From Galbibacter pacificus (GTDB taxonomy: Bacteria > Bacteroidota > Bacteroidia > Flavobacteriales > Flavobacteriaceae), in contig NZ_JAQSVC010000004.1 in the NCBI RefSeq assembly GCF_029603165.1, positions 186,001-250,000 of the forward strand: 64,000 nt of DNA, read 5' to 3'. Position numbers and translations under genes: made by a program. Of this stretch, positions 54,485 through 63,439 are shown one piece after another. How positions within the stretch are numbered: position 1 is the first letter of the stretch; every line of letters starts with the position of its first letter. The notes below the pieces were generated by a model. It was not told the DNA's origin, ran no database searches, and saw only the letters and a list, made by a program, of their open reading frames with translations.

Positions 54485-56140
54485 ATGAAAGCTAAAAGCT
54501 TCTCCAATCTCGATAGAGATAAAATTGTTTCTACCATACAAAACACCACTTTCGACCTCATCGTTATTGGAGGCGGGATAACCGGAGCAGGCATATTGTT
54601 GGACGCTGCTTCCCGCGGACTTAAAACAGCATTGGTAGAAAAAGATGATTTTGCTTCTGGAACCAGCAGTAAATCTACCAAACTTATTCATGGCGGGTTA
54701 CGCTATTTAAAACAATTCGACTTTTGGCTGGTAAGGGAAGTAGGGACCGAACGTGCCGTTGTGCATAATTTGGCACCCCATTTGGTAATTCCCGAAAAAA
54801 TGCTGCTCCCGCTGGTAGAAAAAGGGTCTTATGGAAAATGGCTCACTTCCATCGGATTGAAAGTTTACGACATCCTCGCCCAAGTAGAGGACGACGACCA
54901 AAGAAAAATGCTCGATAAAAAAGAAGCACTGGCACTAGAACCCTTACTTCCCAAAAAAATACTTAAAGGCGCCGGTTATTATGCCGAATATAGAACAGAT
55001 GATGCACGGCTTACACTGGAAAACATTAAAACAGCGCTTCAATATAACTCAACCGCTATTAATTATACTAAAGTGGATGATTTTTTGTATGAAGATAAGC
55101 TTGTAAAAGGCGTTTGCGTAACCGATGCCATTAATGGCAAAAAATATAACATCCGTTCAAAATATGTCATCAATGCAACAGGCCCTTGGGTAGATGATAT
55201 ACGGTTAATGAATAACTCGAAAAAAGGAGATAGCTTGCATCTTACCAAGGGCATCCATTTGGTATTTCCATACGAAAAACTCCCCGTAAAGCAATCCATT
55301 TATTTCGATGTCCCCGACGGACGAATGATTTTTGCCATTCCCCGTGGAAAAATTACCTATGTGGGAACAACAGATACCAATTATACCGAAGACAAAAACG
55401 AAGTGTTTCCAGATATTGCCGATGCATTATACCTTATCGAAGCTGTAAACCATATGTTTCCAGAAATTAATTTAACCCTAAACGATATAGAATCGTCTTG
55501 GGCGGGGTTGCGGCCACTTATCCATGAGGATGGAAAATCGCCTTCTGAACTGTCCAGAAAAGACGAAATATTTGTATCCTCAACAGGTTTGGTCAGTATT
55601 GCCGGCGGAAAACTTACCGGATACCGAAAAATGGCAGAAAGGGCCGTTGATAAAATTGCCAAAAGAATTGAAGAAGACAGCAAACAAAAAATTAAAAAAT
55701 GTACTACCGACAGTATTTCCCTCTGCGGTGGCCCCTGGAAAAATTATACCGAAGTAACGCAATACAAAAAAATACTTGAAAAGCAACTTGCCAGCGATGG
55801 GTTTACAAAAAGCGATATAAATTACCTGGTTTCCATATACGGAAAACAATGCGGTGAAATTTTGGAATATTACCGTACTTTTTCAGATAATGACCCTTGG
55901 TTAAAAATGATAAAAGCCGAATTTATTTTTACCGCAAAACATGAGCTTTTACAAAATCCGCTGGATTTTTTTATCCGAAGGACCGGCCGTTTGTATTTTA
56001 ACATAGAAAGCGTAAAAACCTATTTGCCGGTAATTCTTGAAGAATATCAGCAACTTTTTAACGCAACTGATGAAACCATAAACAATTATAGAATTGAAAT
56101 TAACAACCTCATAAAAAAACATTCTATTGTGAGCAATTAA
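54485..56140 (+). CDS. glpD: FAD-dependent glycerol-3-phosphate dehydrogenase
   Basis: 551 residues, the GlpD length. FAD motif GGGITGAG (29-36) near the N-terminus, a SKSTKLIHGGLRY stretch for FAD contacts, GIHLVFPYEKLPVK, and a C-terminal helical cap with RRTGRLYFN. It oxidises glycerol-3-phosphate to DHAP, feeding electrons to the quinone pool. A near-consensus TAACTTTC lies at 54458-54465. It converges with gpsA across a small accessory pocket. Confidence 0.93.
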   Translation: MKAKSFSNLDRDKIVSTIQNTTFDLIVIGGGITGAGILLDAASRGLKTALVEKDDFASGTSSKSTKLIHGGLRYLKQFDFWLVREVGTERAVVHNLAPHLVIPEKMLLPLVEKGSYGKWLTSIGLKVYDILAQVEDDDQRKMLDKKEALALEPLLPKKILKGAGYYAEYRTDDARLTLENIKTALQYNSTAINYTKVDDFLYEDKLVKGVCVTDAINGKKYNIRSKYVINATGPWVDDIRLMNNSKKGDSLHLTKGIHLVFPYEKLPVKQSIYFDVPDGRMIFAIPRGKITYVGTTDTNYTEDKNEVFPDIADALYLIEAVNHMFPEINLTLNDIESSWAGLRPLIHEDGKSPSELSRKDEIFVSSTGLVSIAGGKLTGYRKMAERAVDKIAKRIEEDSKQKIKKCTTDSISLCGGPWKNYTEVTQYKKILEKQLASDGFTKSDINYLVSIYGKQCGEILEYYRTFSDNDPWLKMIKAEFIFTAKHELLQNPLDFFIRRTGRLYFNIESVKTYLPVILEEYQQLFNATDETINNYRIEINNLIKKHSIVSN

Positions 56141-56182
56141 TTATATATACGATGATTGTGGTGCATTTTAAAAAACTTCCAA

Positions 56183-56527
56183 ATGAAAAAATCTAAAGAA
56201 AATAGCGAACATTATTTTTGGGGAGAAAATTGTAGCGGATGGCATTTGGTAAAGTCCCAAAGTCTAAGTATAATTGAGGAATCCATGCCACCGAACACTC
56301 AGGAGAAAAAACATTATCATAATAATTCCCAGCAATTTTTTAGAATTTTAAGCGGAAAGGCAACCTTCGAAATAGAAAATGAAACAATAGAAGTACAAAA
56401 TGGAGAAGGAATACACATCCCCCCGAAAACAAAACACCGTATACGGAATGATCAATCAGAAAATTTAGCGTTTATAGTAATTTCTGAACCGACAACTCGT
56501 GGAGACAGATATGACATAGGTGAATAA
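56183..56527 (+). CDS. Small cupin-domain protein
   Basis: 114 residues from the ATG at 56183. The single cupin fold shows the two metal motifs: KHYHNNSQQFFRILSG (HxH...Q/E) and GEGIHIPPKTKHRIRN with a second His. It should bind a divalent metal and a small carbohydrate or acid; the role is unknown. It starts 42 bp after glpD and has no partner. It and the HTH gene after it look like an accessory insertion between glpD and gpsA. Confidence 0.72.
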   Translation: MKKSKENSEHYFWGENCSGWHLVKSQSLSIIEESMPPNTQEKKHYHNNSQQFFRILSGKATFEIENETIEVQNGEGIHIPPKTKHRIRNDQSENLAFIVISEPTTRGDRYDIGE

Positions 56528-56572
56528 AAAAATACCGAAACAAGCTAAAATAGCATATTAACTCCTTCAAAA

Positions 56573-56752
56573 ATGCTGAAAGCTGCACGCAAAGAAGCGA
56601 AACTCACACAAGAACAATTGGTAGAAAGAGCAGGAACAAAAAAAAGTTACATTTCCAAACTTGAAAACGGAAAAGGAAACATCCAGCTTTCAATATTAAT
56701 CCGAATTTTTGAACAGGAATTGAACCGAAAAATCGGACTCACTTTTCTGTAA
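56573..56752 (+). CDS. Short XRE-family HTH protein, truncated HigA-like
   Basis: 59 codons: an XRE helix-turn-helix at about 10-45 (KLTQEQLVERAGTKKSYISK), then a C-terminal RKIGLTFL strand. Full-length HigA-type antitoxins carry roughly 30 further N-terminal residues ahead of the matching EARKEAKLTQEQL position. In frame upstream there are only a few codons (NSILTPSK) before a stop, so the gene is either a minimal HTH protein or an N-terminally truncated remnant. No toxin is seen nearby. Confidence 0.6.
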   Translation: MLKAARKEAKLTQEQLVERAGTKKSYISKLENGKGNIQLSILIRIFEQELNRKIGLTFL

Positions 56753-56784
56753 TGTACAGGCTCCCCCCTATAAAGATTAGCATA

Positions 56785-57786
56785 TTAATCCAGCTTTTCG
56801 GTAAGTTTCAAAAAAGTTTTTTTTGGGTCTTTTCCTTCGTATAAAACAGCATGAACGGCATCGATTATGGGCGTTTTAGATTTTCGCTTTTGTTTAGATG
56901 TAATAATATGTGCACTTTTGGTAGCATAATACCCTTCTGCAACCATATTCATTTCCATCATGGCACTTTTTACGGTATAGCCTTTGCCTATCATGTTGCC
57001 AAACATTCTATTTCTGCTAAAAACCGAATACCCAGTTACCAAAAGATCCCCTAAATAAGCCGAATTGTTTATGTTACGCTTCATTTTATGGATACGTTTA
57101 ATAAACCGTTTCATTTCCCGTATGGCATTGCTCATTAAAAGCGCTTGAAAGTTATCGCCATAACCCAACCCATGGGCAATCCCCGCAGCAATGGCATAGA
57201 TATTTTTAAGTACCGCGGCATATTCGGTCCCTATAATATCATCGCTGATCTTTGTTTTGATGTAGGGCCCGGAAAGCCTATTGGCCATTTCCTTGGCCAC
57301 TTTCTCATCAGAAGAAGCTACGGTTAAGTACGAAAGCCTCTCCAGGGCAACCTCCTCGGCATGGCACGGCCCCGTAATAATACCAATATTATTAAACGGC
57401 ACATTGTACAGGTCGTGAAAATATTCACCGACTATTAATCCGCTTTCGGGAACAATCCCTTTAATTGCCGAAAATATAACTTTTCCCTCCAATGAGACCG
57501 ACAATTTGCTAAGCTCTTCATTTAAAAAAGCAGAAGGAATGGCAAAGATTAAATAATCTGCATATTCAACCGTGGCATTTATGGTATTGCTAAGCTTGAG
57601 CTTTTTAGTGTCAAACTCGACAGAGCTTAAGTAATTAGGATTGTGCTGTTGTTTTAAAATATGGTCTTTCACATACGAACTCCGCATGTACCAACCAACT
57701 TCATCCAGATTTTCACACAACATTTTAACGAGTGCCGTAGCCCAACTACCACCACCCAAAACAGCCACTTTTATAGTATTGTCCAT
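56785..57786 (-). CDS. gpsA: NAD(P)-dependent glycerol-3-phosphate dehydrogenase
   Basis: 333 residues from the ATG at 57786 (an in-frame TTG at 57801 is rejected). Rossmann motif LGGGSWATA (9-17), then GPCHAEEVA and the IYAIAAGIAHGLGYGDN helix with the catalytic Lys region (EYAAVLKNIYAI). It reduces DHAP to glycerol-3-phosphate for phospholipid synthesis. It lies tail to tail with glpD, which runs the reverse direction. An exact promoter element lies 24 nt upstream. Confidence 0.92.
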   Translation of the reverse strand: MDNTIKVAVLGGGSWATALVKMLCENLDEVGWYMRSSYVKDHILKQQHNPNYLSSVEFDTKKLKLSNTINATVEYADYLIFAIPSAFLNEELSKLSVSLEGKVIFSAIKGIVPESGLIVGEYFHDLYNVPFNNIGIITGPCHAEEVALERLSYLTVASSDEKVAKEMANRLSGPYIKTKISDDIIGTEYAAVLKNIYAIAAGIAHGLGYGDNFQALLMSNAIREMKRFIKRIHKMKRNINNSAYLGDLLVTGYSVFSRNRMFGNMIGKGYTVKSAMMEMNMVAEGYYATKSAHIITSKQKRKSKTPIIDAVHAVLYEGKDPKKTFLKLTEKLD

Positions 57787-57809
57787 ACTTTTTGCATTCA
57801 ATTTGACGC

Positions 57810-57817
57810 CAAATGTA
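57810..57817 (-). promoter_or_regulatory. -7 promoter element of gpsA
   Basis: TACATTTG on the minus strand, exact TAnnTTTG, 24 nt before the ATG at 57786. It also rules out the in-frame TTG at 57801 as a start. Confidence 0.6.
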
Positions 57818-57879
57818 ACTAATTTTTAAAACAAGATATTATTAATTAATTATCAATAAGTTACGATTTTGTTTTTTGA

Positions 57880-58060
57880 TCCTGTATAAGGAACAAATGT
57901 ATAAACCCTGCTTTAACAATAGATTATGATTTAAAATACAATGAAGTACGGGAACTTTCCGTTATAGTGGTATAAAAATTAAGTTAGGTTAGTTGATTTT
58001 TTTGGTTGGTTATTTTGAAAAAACCGCTTTTTCATTTATTGGAAAAAGCGGTTTTTTATT
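57880..58060 (+). ncRNA. Candidate small RNA with an intrinsic terminator
   Basis: A region without ORF that ends in a perfect terminator on the plus strand. Possible hairpins include CCTgtataAGG and ACGGgaactttCCGT upstream, and a G/T-rich stretch (GGTTAGTTGATTTTTTTGG) before the terminator. No known family was recognised and no exact promoter was found, so the 5' end is a guess and the strand is uncertain. Confidence 0.25.
58021..58060 (+). terminator. Orphan terminator between gpsA and the LysM gene
   Basis: A long stem AAACCGCTTTTTC (58021-58033) / GGAAAAAGCGGTTT (58041-58054), followed by TTTTATTTTT. On the plus strand no gene precedes it; on the minus strand none ends here. It also has a U-rich tail on the minus strand, so either strand may be its user. 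Confidence 0.8.
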
Positions 58061-58186
58061 TTTCTTCGGCAAAGAAATGCCCAAAAGGTATTTTCTTATA
58101 GTTTAATTAACGCATGCATCTTGTTTGAACATGAAAATTTTCGTAAATTCATAGCTATTAACTTTCCATTATAAAAAATAAAAACT

Positions 58187-58684
58187 ATGGGATTATTTTC
58201 ATTTATTAAAGATGCAGGGGCAAAAATCTTCGGGGGCAAAACTTCTGCGGAAGAAGCTGCGGAAGCCGCCGCAAATAAAGAAGCTGCCATTAAGGCTGCA
58301 AATGCAAAAGCAGCAGCGGGCCTTTCAGAAACCATAAACGACCTAGATTTAAAGGTTGAAAACCTTAATATTTCCATTACCGGGGATACCGCAACCGTAA
58401 CGGGAAGGGCCTATGACCAAAGCACGAAAGAAAAAGTAGTCCTTGTGGTAGGGAATAGTGCGGGAATTGCCGTTGTGGACGACCAGATGGAAGTTGAAAA
58501 CACAGAGCCCGAAGCACAATTCCATACCGTTGAAAGCGGGGATTCATTGAGTAAAATTGCCAAGAAGTTTTACGGGAACGCCATGAAGTATCCCGTTATT
58601 TTTGAAGCAAACAAACCAATGCTTACAGACCCTGATAAAATTTATCCCGGGCAAGTATTAAGAATTCCCCATATAGAAGGATAA
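58187..58684 (+). CDS. Kbp/YgaU-like BON and LysM domain protein
   Basis: 165 residues: an Ala/Glu-rich N-terminal helix (16-45), a BON domain (about 45-104), and a LysM domain (113-161; HTVESGDSLSKIAKKFYGN). This is the layout of E. coli Kbp (YgaU), a cytoplasmic potassium-binding protein. The lack of a signal peptide agrees. Single gene; it converges with nadD at 8 bp. Confidence 0.88.
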   Translation: MGLFSFIKDAGAKIFGGKTSAEEAAEAAANKEAAIKAANAKAAAGLSETINDLDLKVENLNISITGDTATVTGRAYDQSTKEKVVLVVGNSAGIAVVDDQMEVENTEPEAQFHTVESGDSLSKIAKKFYGNAMKYPVIFEANKPMLTDPDKIYPGQVLRIPHIEG

Positions 58685-58691
58685 AAACAGT

Positions 58692-59279
58692 CTATCTGTA
58701 AAAGTTCATTTGGTCTATATATTCCCATACTTTGGTGTTTAAAAGAGGCCTAATGTTCTTTCCATTGGCAATGGCATTACGAATAAAAGTGGATGATATC
58801 TCCATGATCGGGGCTTCCACTTTTTTTATTTTAGAATGGTTATCAAACTTGCTTTCTGGCTCGCCAACCTTATTAATTCTGGGATAAATATACATTTGGT
58901 AGCGCTCAAGAATTACATCGTAATTTTTCCATTTATGAAAGGTCCTCAAATTATCTTCGCCCATAATTAAGCAAAAGGCATAATCGGGATATTTTTCGTC
59001 TAAATAAGCAAGTGTGTTTACCGTATAATTGGGTTGCGGCAAACCAAATTCTATATCAGATGGTTTTAACTTATCGTAAGTTTCGGTTGCCCGGTATACC
59101 AGTTCAAACCTATGGTGATTGTCGAGCAGGGTATTTTTCTTTTTCAACGGGTTATGGGGCGTTACCAACAACCATACTTCGTCCAGGTCACTAAACTCTG
59201 CCATATGGTTGGCAATGGCCAAGTGCCCAACATGAATTGGGTTAAAAGTCCCAAAATATAGCCCCACCTTTTTTTGCAT
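58692..59279 (-). CDS. nadD: Nicotinate-nucleotide adenylyltransferase
   Basis: 195 residues with the nucleotidyl-transferase motifs GTFNPIHVGH (HxGH at 16-19) and the C-terminal ISSTFIRNAI (SxTxxR). It adenylates nicotinate mononucleotide in NAD synthesis. It starts at the last base of gmk (ATG overlaps the gmk stop) and is the third gene of the yicC-gmk-nadD set. Confidence 0.95.
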   Translation of the reverse strand: MQKKVGLYFGTFNPIHVGHLAIANHMAEFSDLDEVWLLVTPHNPLKKKNTLLDNHHRFELVYRATETYDKLKPSDIEFGLPQPNYTVNTLAYLDEKYPDYAFCLIMGEDNLRTFHKWKNYDVILERYQMYIYPRINKVGEPESKFDNHSKIKKVEAPIMEISSTFIRNAIANGKNIRPLLNTKVWEYIDQMNFYR

Positions 59280-59878
59280 TAATCCTTTTTATTTAGTCCT
59301 ATAAAATTAGCAACTAGTTTGTAAGCCTCTTGTTTTGCAGTATCCAGGTCGTAATTCTTGATAATTTCATCAAATTGTGGTGCCGTGGCCAATTCTACCG
59401 ATGCTTTTGCAATACGCATATTTATTTTATCGTCGCTTTCGGTTTTTCGCTTTTTAAGCCTTATTTTCAACTCGTCCACGCTTGGTGGTTTTACAAATAC
59501 AGCCAAGGTTTGTGCTGGGAATTTCCTTTTTATGCGTAAGCCACCCGCTACGTCAATATCAAAAATCACATTCTTTCCTTCGGCCCAGATACGTTCTACT
59601 TCACTTTTAAGTGTTCCGTAAAAATTATCCCTGTAGACTTCTTCCCATTCCAGAAAATCGTCGTTTTTTATATGGTCTTTAAATTCTCTGGCCGATAAAA
59701 AATAATAATTTTCCCCGTCTTTCTCCCCGCCCCTTGGTGCTCTTGACGTGGCCGAAATAGAAAATTTCAAATTCAGTTCTGGGTAATTAAGCAAATGCCT
59801 AACAATAGTGGTTTTTCCACTTCCGGAAGGAGCCGAAAAAATAATAAGTTTCCCTTCGTTGCCGGTTTTATCTTGCAT
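59279..59878 (-). CDS. gmk: Guanylate kinase
   Basis: 199 residues. P-loop SAPSGSGKTT (15-24), then SATSRAPRGGEKDGENYYFLS and the GMP-binding region (EWEEVYRDNFYGT) typical of Gmk. It converts GMP to GDP. 47 bp after yicC and coupled to nadD. Confidence 0.96.
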   Translation of the reverse strand: MQDKTGNEGKLIIFSAPSGSGKTTIVRHLLNYPELNLKFSISATSRAPRGGEKDGENYYFLSAREFKDHIKNDDFLEWEEVYRDNFYGTLKSEVERIWAEGKNVIFDIDVAGGLRIKRKFPAQTLAVFVKPPSVDELKIRLKKRKTESDDKINMRIAKASVELATAPQFDEIIKNYDLDTAKQEAYKLVANFIGLNKKD

Positions 59879-59925
59879 AGAATGTTTTTTGTTTTTTTAA
59901 TGAAAAAATACCTGTTAACTGTTTT

Positions 59926-60798
59926 TTACAACACATTGAGCATTTGCTCTTTTATTTTTTCCAACTCATCCTTCATTTGTACCACCAATTGTTGCATGGG
60001 GGCATAATTGGCCTTGGACCCAATGGTGTTAATCTCCCTTCCTATTTCCTGGCTTATAAACCCTAATTTTTTACCATTGGAATCTTTTGAGTCTATGGTC
60101 TGCAAAAAGTAGTCTAAGTGGTTTGCCAAGCGTACTTTTTCTTCGGTAATATCAAATTTTTCAAGATAATAAATCAACTCCTGCTCAAAACGGTTTTCAT
60201 CCACGTTCTCTTTTAAATCGGTAATTGCTTTTTCCAGGCGCTCCCTAACATGTGCCAAACGTTCGGGATCTATTTCTTCTACTTTTTTAAGCAGTGACAA
60301 GATACTTTCCACACGGACAATAAAGTCTTTTTCCAGCACGCCACCTTCATGAGAACGAAATGTGTTAATTTCTTTTAAGGCTTCCAGAAGCGCTTTTTTT
60401 ATTTCGTCATATTCTTCTTGGTCAATTTCATCGCGGTCTGCTTTTAGGGCATCCGGCATTCTAACGGCCATTTTTAACAATTCAATTTCATCTTTTTCGG
60501 TAAAAGACTCCGGGTTTACGTTTCTCAATTGCGCTATGTATTCTTTTACAACATTTACGTTTACTTGAGAATTGGACGACTCTCCCGTTATTTCAACATA
60601 CAGGCTAAAATCAATCTTGCCACGCACAAGGCTATTGGCAATGATGTTCCTAAGTTCTAACTCTTTTTCCCTGTATGACGAAGGGATTCTTGCATTAAGG
60701 TCCAGATTTTTACTGTTAAGCGATTTTAACTCTACGGTGATTTTTTTTGAAGGAAGCTGAATAACGTTCTTCCCAAAACCGGTCATTGATTGTATCAT
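59926..60798 (-). CDS. yicC: YicC family protein (stress-induced endoribonuclease family)
   Basis: 290 residues, the YicC length, opening with the signature MIQSMTGFGK and ending with the DUF1732 C-terminal block (GKKLGFISQEIGREINTIGSKAN). E. coli YicC is an endoribonuclease acting on small RNAs. It leads the yicC-gmk-nadD transcript, a common order. Confidence 0.93.
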   Translation of the reverse strand: MIQSMTGFGKNVIQLPSKKITVELKSLNSKNLDLNARIPSSYREKELELRNIIANSLVRGKIDFSLYVEITGESSNSQVNVNVVKEYIAQLRNVNPESFTEKDEIELLKMAVRMPDALKADRDEIDQEEYDEIKKALLEALKEINTFRSHEGGVLEKDFIVRVESILSLLKKVEEIDPERLAHVRERLEKAITDLKENVDENRFEQELIYYLEKFDITEEKVRLANHLDYFLQTIDSKDSNGKKLGFISQEIGREINTIGSKANYAPMQQLVVQMKDELEKIKEQMLNVL

Positions 60799-60818
60799 GT
60801 TTGTCTTTTATCGATAGG

Positions 60819-60826
60819 CAAAAGTA
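60819..60826 (-). promoter_or_regulatory. -7 promoter element of yicC-gmk-nadD
   Basis: TACTTTTG on the minus strand, exact TAnnTTTG, 21 nt before the ATG at 60798. Confidence 0.55.
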
Positions 60827-60894
60827 CGAAATAGTATAAGTTTTAAAAACCCGAAAAACCTGATGTTCTGCAATATGGGCAACAACCCTGTTCA

Positions 60895-60926
60895 AAAACA
60901 AAAAAACCACGCTTTTGCGTGGTTTT
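60895..60926 (-). terminator. Terminator of the YwqK-like gene
   Basis: Perfect 10-bp stem AAAACCACGC (60903-60912) / GCGTGGTTTT (60917-60926) with a TTTT loop, followed on the minus strand by more T. It lies just after the stop at 60948. Confidence 0.85.
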
Positions 60927-60947
60927 AAATTAACTTAACCGTCAATG

Positions 60948-61304
60948 TTATTCGGTAACAACAACCGGACTGGCATTGTTCCATGTAGTCACGTTTGTAA
61001 TTCTGTTGTCTTGATAATTTACTTCTTTTAGAATTTTATCATTCCAAAAAAACCATTTTCCGGTTTTCTTGCCGTTCTCGTACTTGGCCATAGCCGTCTT
61101 CTTTCCATTTTCATCAAATGCCTTCCATTCTCCATGAAGCTTTCCATTTAAATAATAACCCGTTTGTGCTATTTGTCCATTTTCATGGAAATAAGTAGCC
61201 TTCACCATTTCTCCTTCTTTCTCCAGTTTTGGTTTGTTCTCAACCTTTTGAGCTACCATCACTAACGAAAAAAGCATTGCAAAAATTAATAGTGTCTTTT
61301 TCAT
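60948..61304 (-). CDS. YwqK-like (MORN-repeat) exported protein
   Basis: 118 residues. A signal peptide (to about 18, VMVAQ) is followed by four or so MORN-like beta-hairpin repeats (YFHENGQIAQTGYYLNGKL, EWKAFDENGKK, KYENGKKTGKW, FFWNDKIL). Such proteins are named after YwqK, an immunity/antitoxin partner of a polymorphic toxin in Bacillus, but this lone gene has no toxin next to it, so antitoxin is not claimed. It is divergent from aspS. Confidence 0.8.
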   Translation of the reverse strand: MKKTLLIFAMLFSLVMVAQKVENKPKLEKEGEMVKATYFHENGQIAQTGYYLNGKLHGEWKAFDENGKKTAMAKYENGKKTGKWFFWNDKILKEVNYQDNRITNVTTWNNASPVVVTE

Positions 61305-61631
61305 GTTCTTAATTTTTTAGTGTTTTACAATCTTCGCTAAAAAATGCTTCTTTATTATGTTAGTAATCTTCAGCACTTTATATTTTTCGCTATTTTCTCC
61401 GCAAGTGTTTACACTTACTTAACAAATATAAGTAAATATTTTACATTTAAAAAACGTTTACATAACATTAAATTAACATTAAGTTTATATTTAACTGGTT
61501 ATTAGTTGTTTATAATTTTATTAAATAAAAATTTTTGCTGAAAATTTAACATTAGAAAAAACTCGATTGAAATTTTTCTTTTACCTCAAGTAACTTGTTA
61601 CCTTTGCATCTTATAAAAATCTAAAGAATCC
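61305..61631. other. Divergent spacer between the YwqK-like gene and aspS
   Basis: 327 bp of AT-rich sequence. It holds the aspS -7 element (61599-61606) overlapped by a GTAACTTGTTAC palindrome (61590-61601). Nothing else is recognised, and no minus-strand promoter for the YwqK-like gene was found. Confidence 0.5.
61599..61606 (+). promoter_or_regulatory. -7 promoter element of aspS
   Basis: TACCTTTG, exact TAnnTTTG, 25 nt before the ATG at 61632. It is overlapped by the palindrome GTAACTTGTTAC (61590-61601). Confidence 0.55.
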
Positions 61632-63380
61632 ATGTATAGAAGTCATACTTGTGGCGAATTGCGCAAAGCGCACATTAACAGTGAAGTTACCTTATCGGGC
61701 TGGGTACAGAAAGTAAGGGATAAAGGTTTTATGGTTTGGGTAGACCTTCGCGATCGATATGGAATAGCACAACTTATTTTTGATGAAGAGCGTACCCCAA
61801 AAGAAGTACTGGAAACCGCACAGCGCCTTGGAAGGGAATTTGTTATTAAAGTAGACGGAACGGTAATTGAAAGAGAATCTAAGAATAGTAATATACCCAC
61901 CGGCGAGATTGAGGTGCTGGTTAAAAACATTACGGTTTTAAACAAATCCATAACCCCTCCTTTTACCATTGAAAACGAAACAGATGGCGGCGAGGACCTA
62001 CGGATGAAATACCGGTATTTGGACATTCGTCGCAACCCGGTAAAAAACAGCCTCATTTTTAGGCATAAGGTGGGCATAGAAGTTAGAAATTACCTTTCAA
62101 ACGAAGGTTTTGTAGAAATTGAAACCCCATATCTTATCAAGTCCACCCCCGAAGGTGCACGCGATTTTGTGGTACCTTCCAGGATGAACGAGGGCGAGTT
62201 TTATGCCCTCCCACAATCGCCCCAAACTTTCAAGCAATTGCTAATGGTGGGCGGTATGGACAAATATTTTCAAATTGTAAAATGCTTTAGGGACGAGGAC
62301 CTTCGTGCCGACAGACAACCGGAATTTACGCAAATAGACTGCGAAATGGCCTTTGTTGAACAAGAAGATATTTTAAATGTTTTTGAAGGGCTTACACGTC
62401 ATCTTCTAAAAGAAATAAAAGAAATAGAAATTGGCGGTTTTCCGCGAATGACCTATGATGAAGCCATGAAAAAATATGGAAACGACAAGCCCGATATCCG
62501 CTTCGGGATGGAATTTGGCGAACTCAACGCCGTAGCCCAACATAAAGATTTTAAAGTTTTTAACGACGCCGAACTGGTTGTCGGGATTGCTATTCCGGGA
62601 GCTGCCAATTATACCAGAAAAGAAATAGATAAGCTTATAGATTGGGTAAAGCGCCCACAAATTGGTGCACTGGGCATGGTGTACGTTAAGTGCAACGAAG
62701 ACGGCAGCTATAAATCTTCCGTTGATAAATTTTACGATCAAGACGACCTTAAAAAATGGGCAGAAGCCACCGGGGCCAAAACCGGGGACCTTATTTGTGT
62801 GCTTTCGGGGCCAACACATAAAACCAGGACGCAATTAAGTGCCTTACGTATGGAAATGGCAGAGCGTTTGGGCTTGAGAAATCCCAATGAATTTGCTCCG
62901 CTATGGGTGGTAGATTTTCCATTGTTGGAGTGGGACGAGGAAACTAGCCGGTACCATGCCATGCACCACCCGTTTACCTCTCCAAAACCAGAAGACATTA
63001 AACTTCTGGATACCGATCCCGGGAGCGTAAGAGCCAATGCATACGACCTAGTGCTGAACGGCAATGAAATTGGCGGAGGATCCATAAGGATATTCGATAA
63101 GGATTTACAGGCCTTGATGTTCAAGCATCTCGGGTTTACCGAAGATGAAGCCAAAGCTCAATTTGGATTCTTAATGGACGCTTTTCAATATGGTGCCCCG
63201 CCACATGGTGGATTGGCCTTTGGTTTTGATAGATTGGTGGCAATTTTAGGTGGACAGGAAACCATTCGCGATTTTATTGCTTTCCCAAAAAACAATGCGG
63301 GCCGTGATGTTATGATCGATGCCCCGTCTAAAATAGACAACGAACAACTGGACGAACTGCATATTAAGTTAAATATTTAA
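61632..63380 (+). CDS. aspS: Aspartyl-tRNA synthetase
   Basis: 582 residues, the bacterial AspRS length. N-terminal OB-fold anticodon domain (about 1-110), class II core with motif 2 ([18 protein letters not shown]) and motif 3 ([15 protein letters not shown]), and the bacteria-specific GAD insert. It charges tRNA-Asp. A terminator follows. Confidence 0.97.
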   Translation: MYRSHTCGELRKAHINSEVTLSGWVQKVRDKGFMVWVDLRDRYGIAQLIFDEERTPKEVLETAQRLGREFVIKVDGTVIERESKNSNIPTGEIEVLVKNITVLNKSITPPFTIENETDGGEDLRMKYRYLDIRRNPVKNSLIFRHKVGIEVRNYLSNEGFVEIETPYLIKSTPEGARDFVVPSRMNEGEFYALPQSPQTFKQLLMVGGMDKYFQIVKCFRDEDLRADRQPEFTQIDCEMAFVEQEDILNVFEGLTRHLLKEIKEIEIGGFPRMTYDEAMKKYGNDKPDIRFGMEFGELNAVAQHKDFKVFNDAELVVGIAIPGAANYTRKEIDKLIDWVKRPQIGALGMVYVKCNEDGSYKSSVDKFYDQDDLKKWAEATGAKTGDLICVLSGPTHKTRTQLSALRMEMAERLGLRNPNEFAPLWVVDFPLLEWDEETSRYHAMHHPFTSPKPEDIKLLDTDPGSVRANAYDLVLNGNEIGGGSIRIFDKDLQALMFKHLGFTEDEAKAQFGFLMDAFQYGAPPHGGLAFGFDRLVAILGGQETIRDFIAFPKNNAGRDVMIDAPSKIDNEQLDELHIKLNI

Positions 63381-63385
63381 AAATC

Positions 63386-63421
63386 AAACGCTTGTAAGTA
63401 TTATATTTGCAAGCGTTTTTT
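63386..63421 (+). terminator. Terminator of aspS
   Basis: Perfect 9-bp stem AAACGCTTG (63386-63394) / CAAGCGTTT (63410-63418) followed by T residues. It separates aspS from the CLC gene, whose ATG lies at 63440. Confidence 0.85.
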
Positions 63422-63439
63422 ATATTAAATCCATGGGTG

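Larger units (their letters stand above)
57787..58186. other. Noncoding region between gpsA and the LysM gene with an orphan terminator
   Basis: About 400 bp with no credible ORF. It holds the gpsA -7 element (57810-57817, minus), a strong terminator (58021-58054) that follows no gene, and the leader of the LysM gene. An upstream segment (about 57880-58020) contains ACGGGAACTTTCCGT and CCTGTATAAGG foldable elements. A noncoding transcript is possible. Confidence 0.4.

Noticed and set aside
60948-61304. YwqK antitoxin of a polymorphic toxin system
   Set aside because: No toxin or T6SS/LXG gene is adjacent; the MORN-like repeats alone do not show immunity function.
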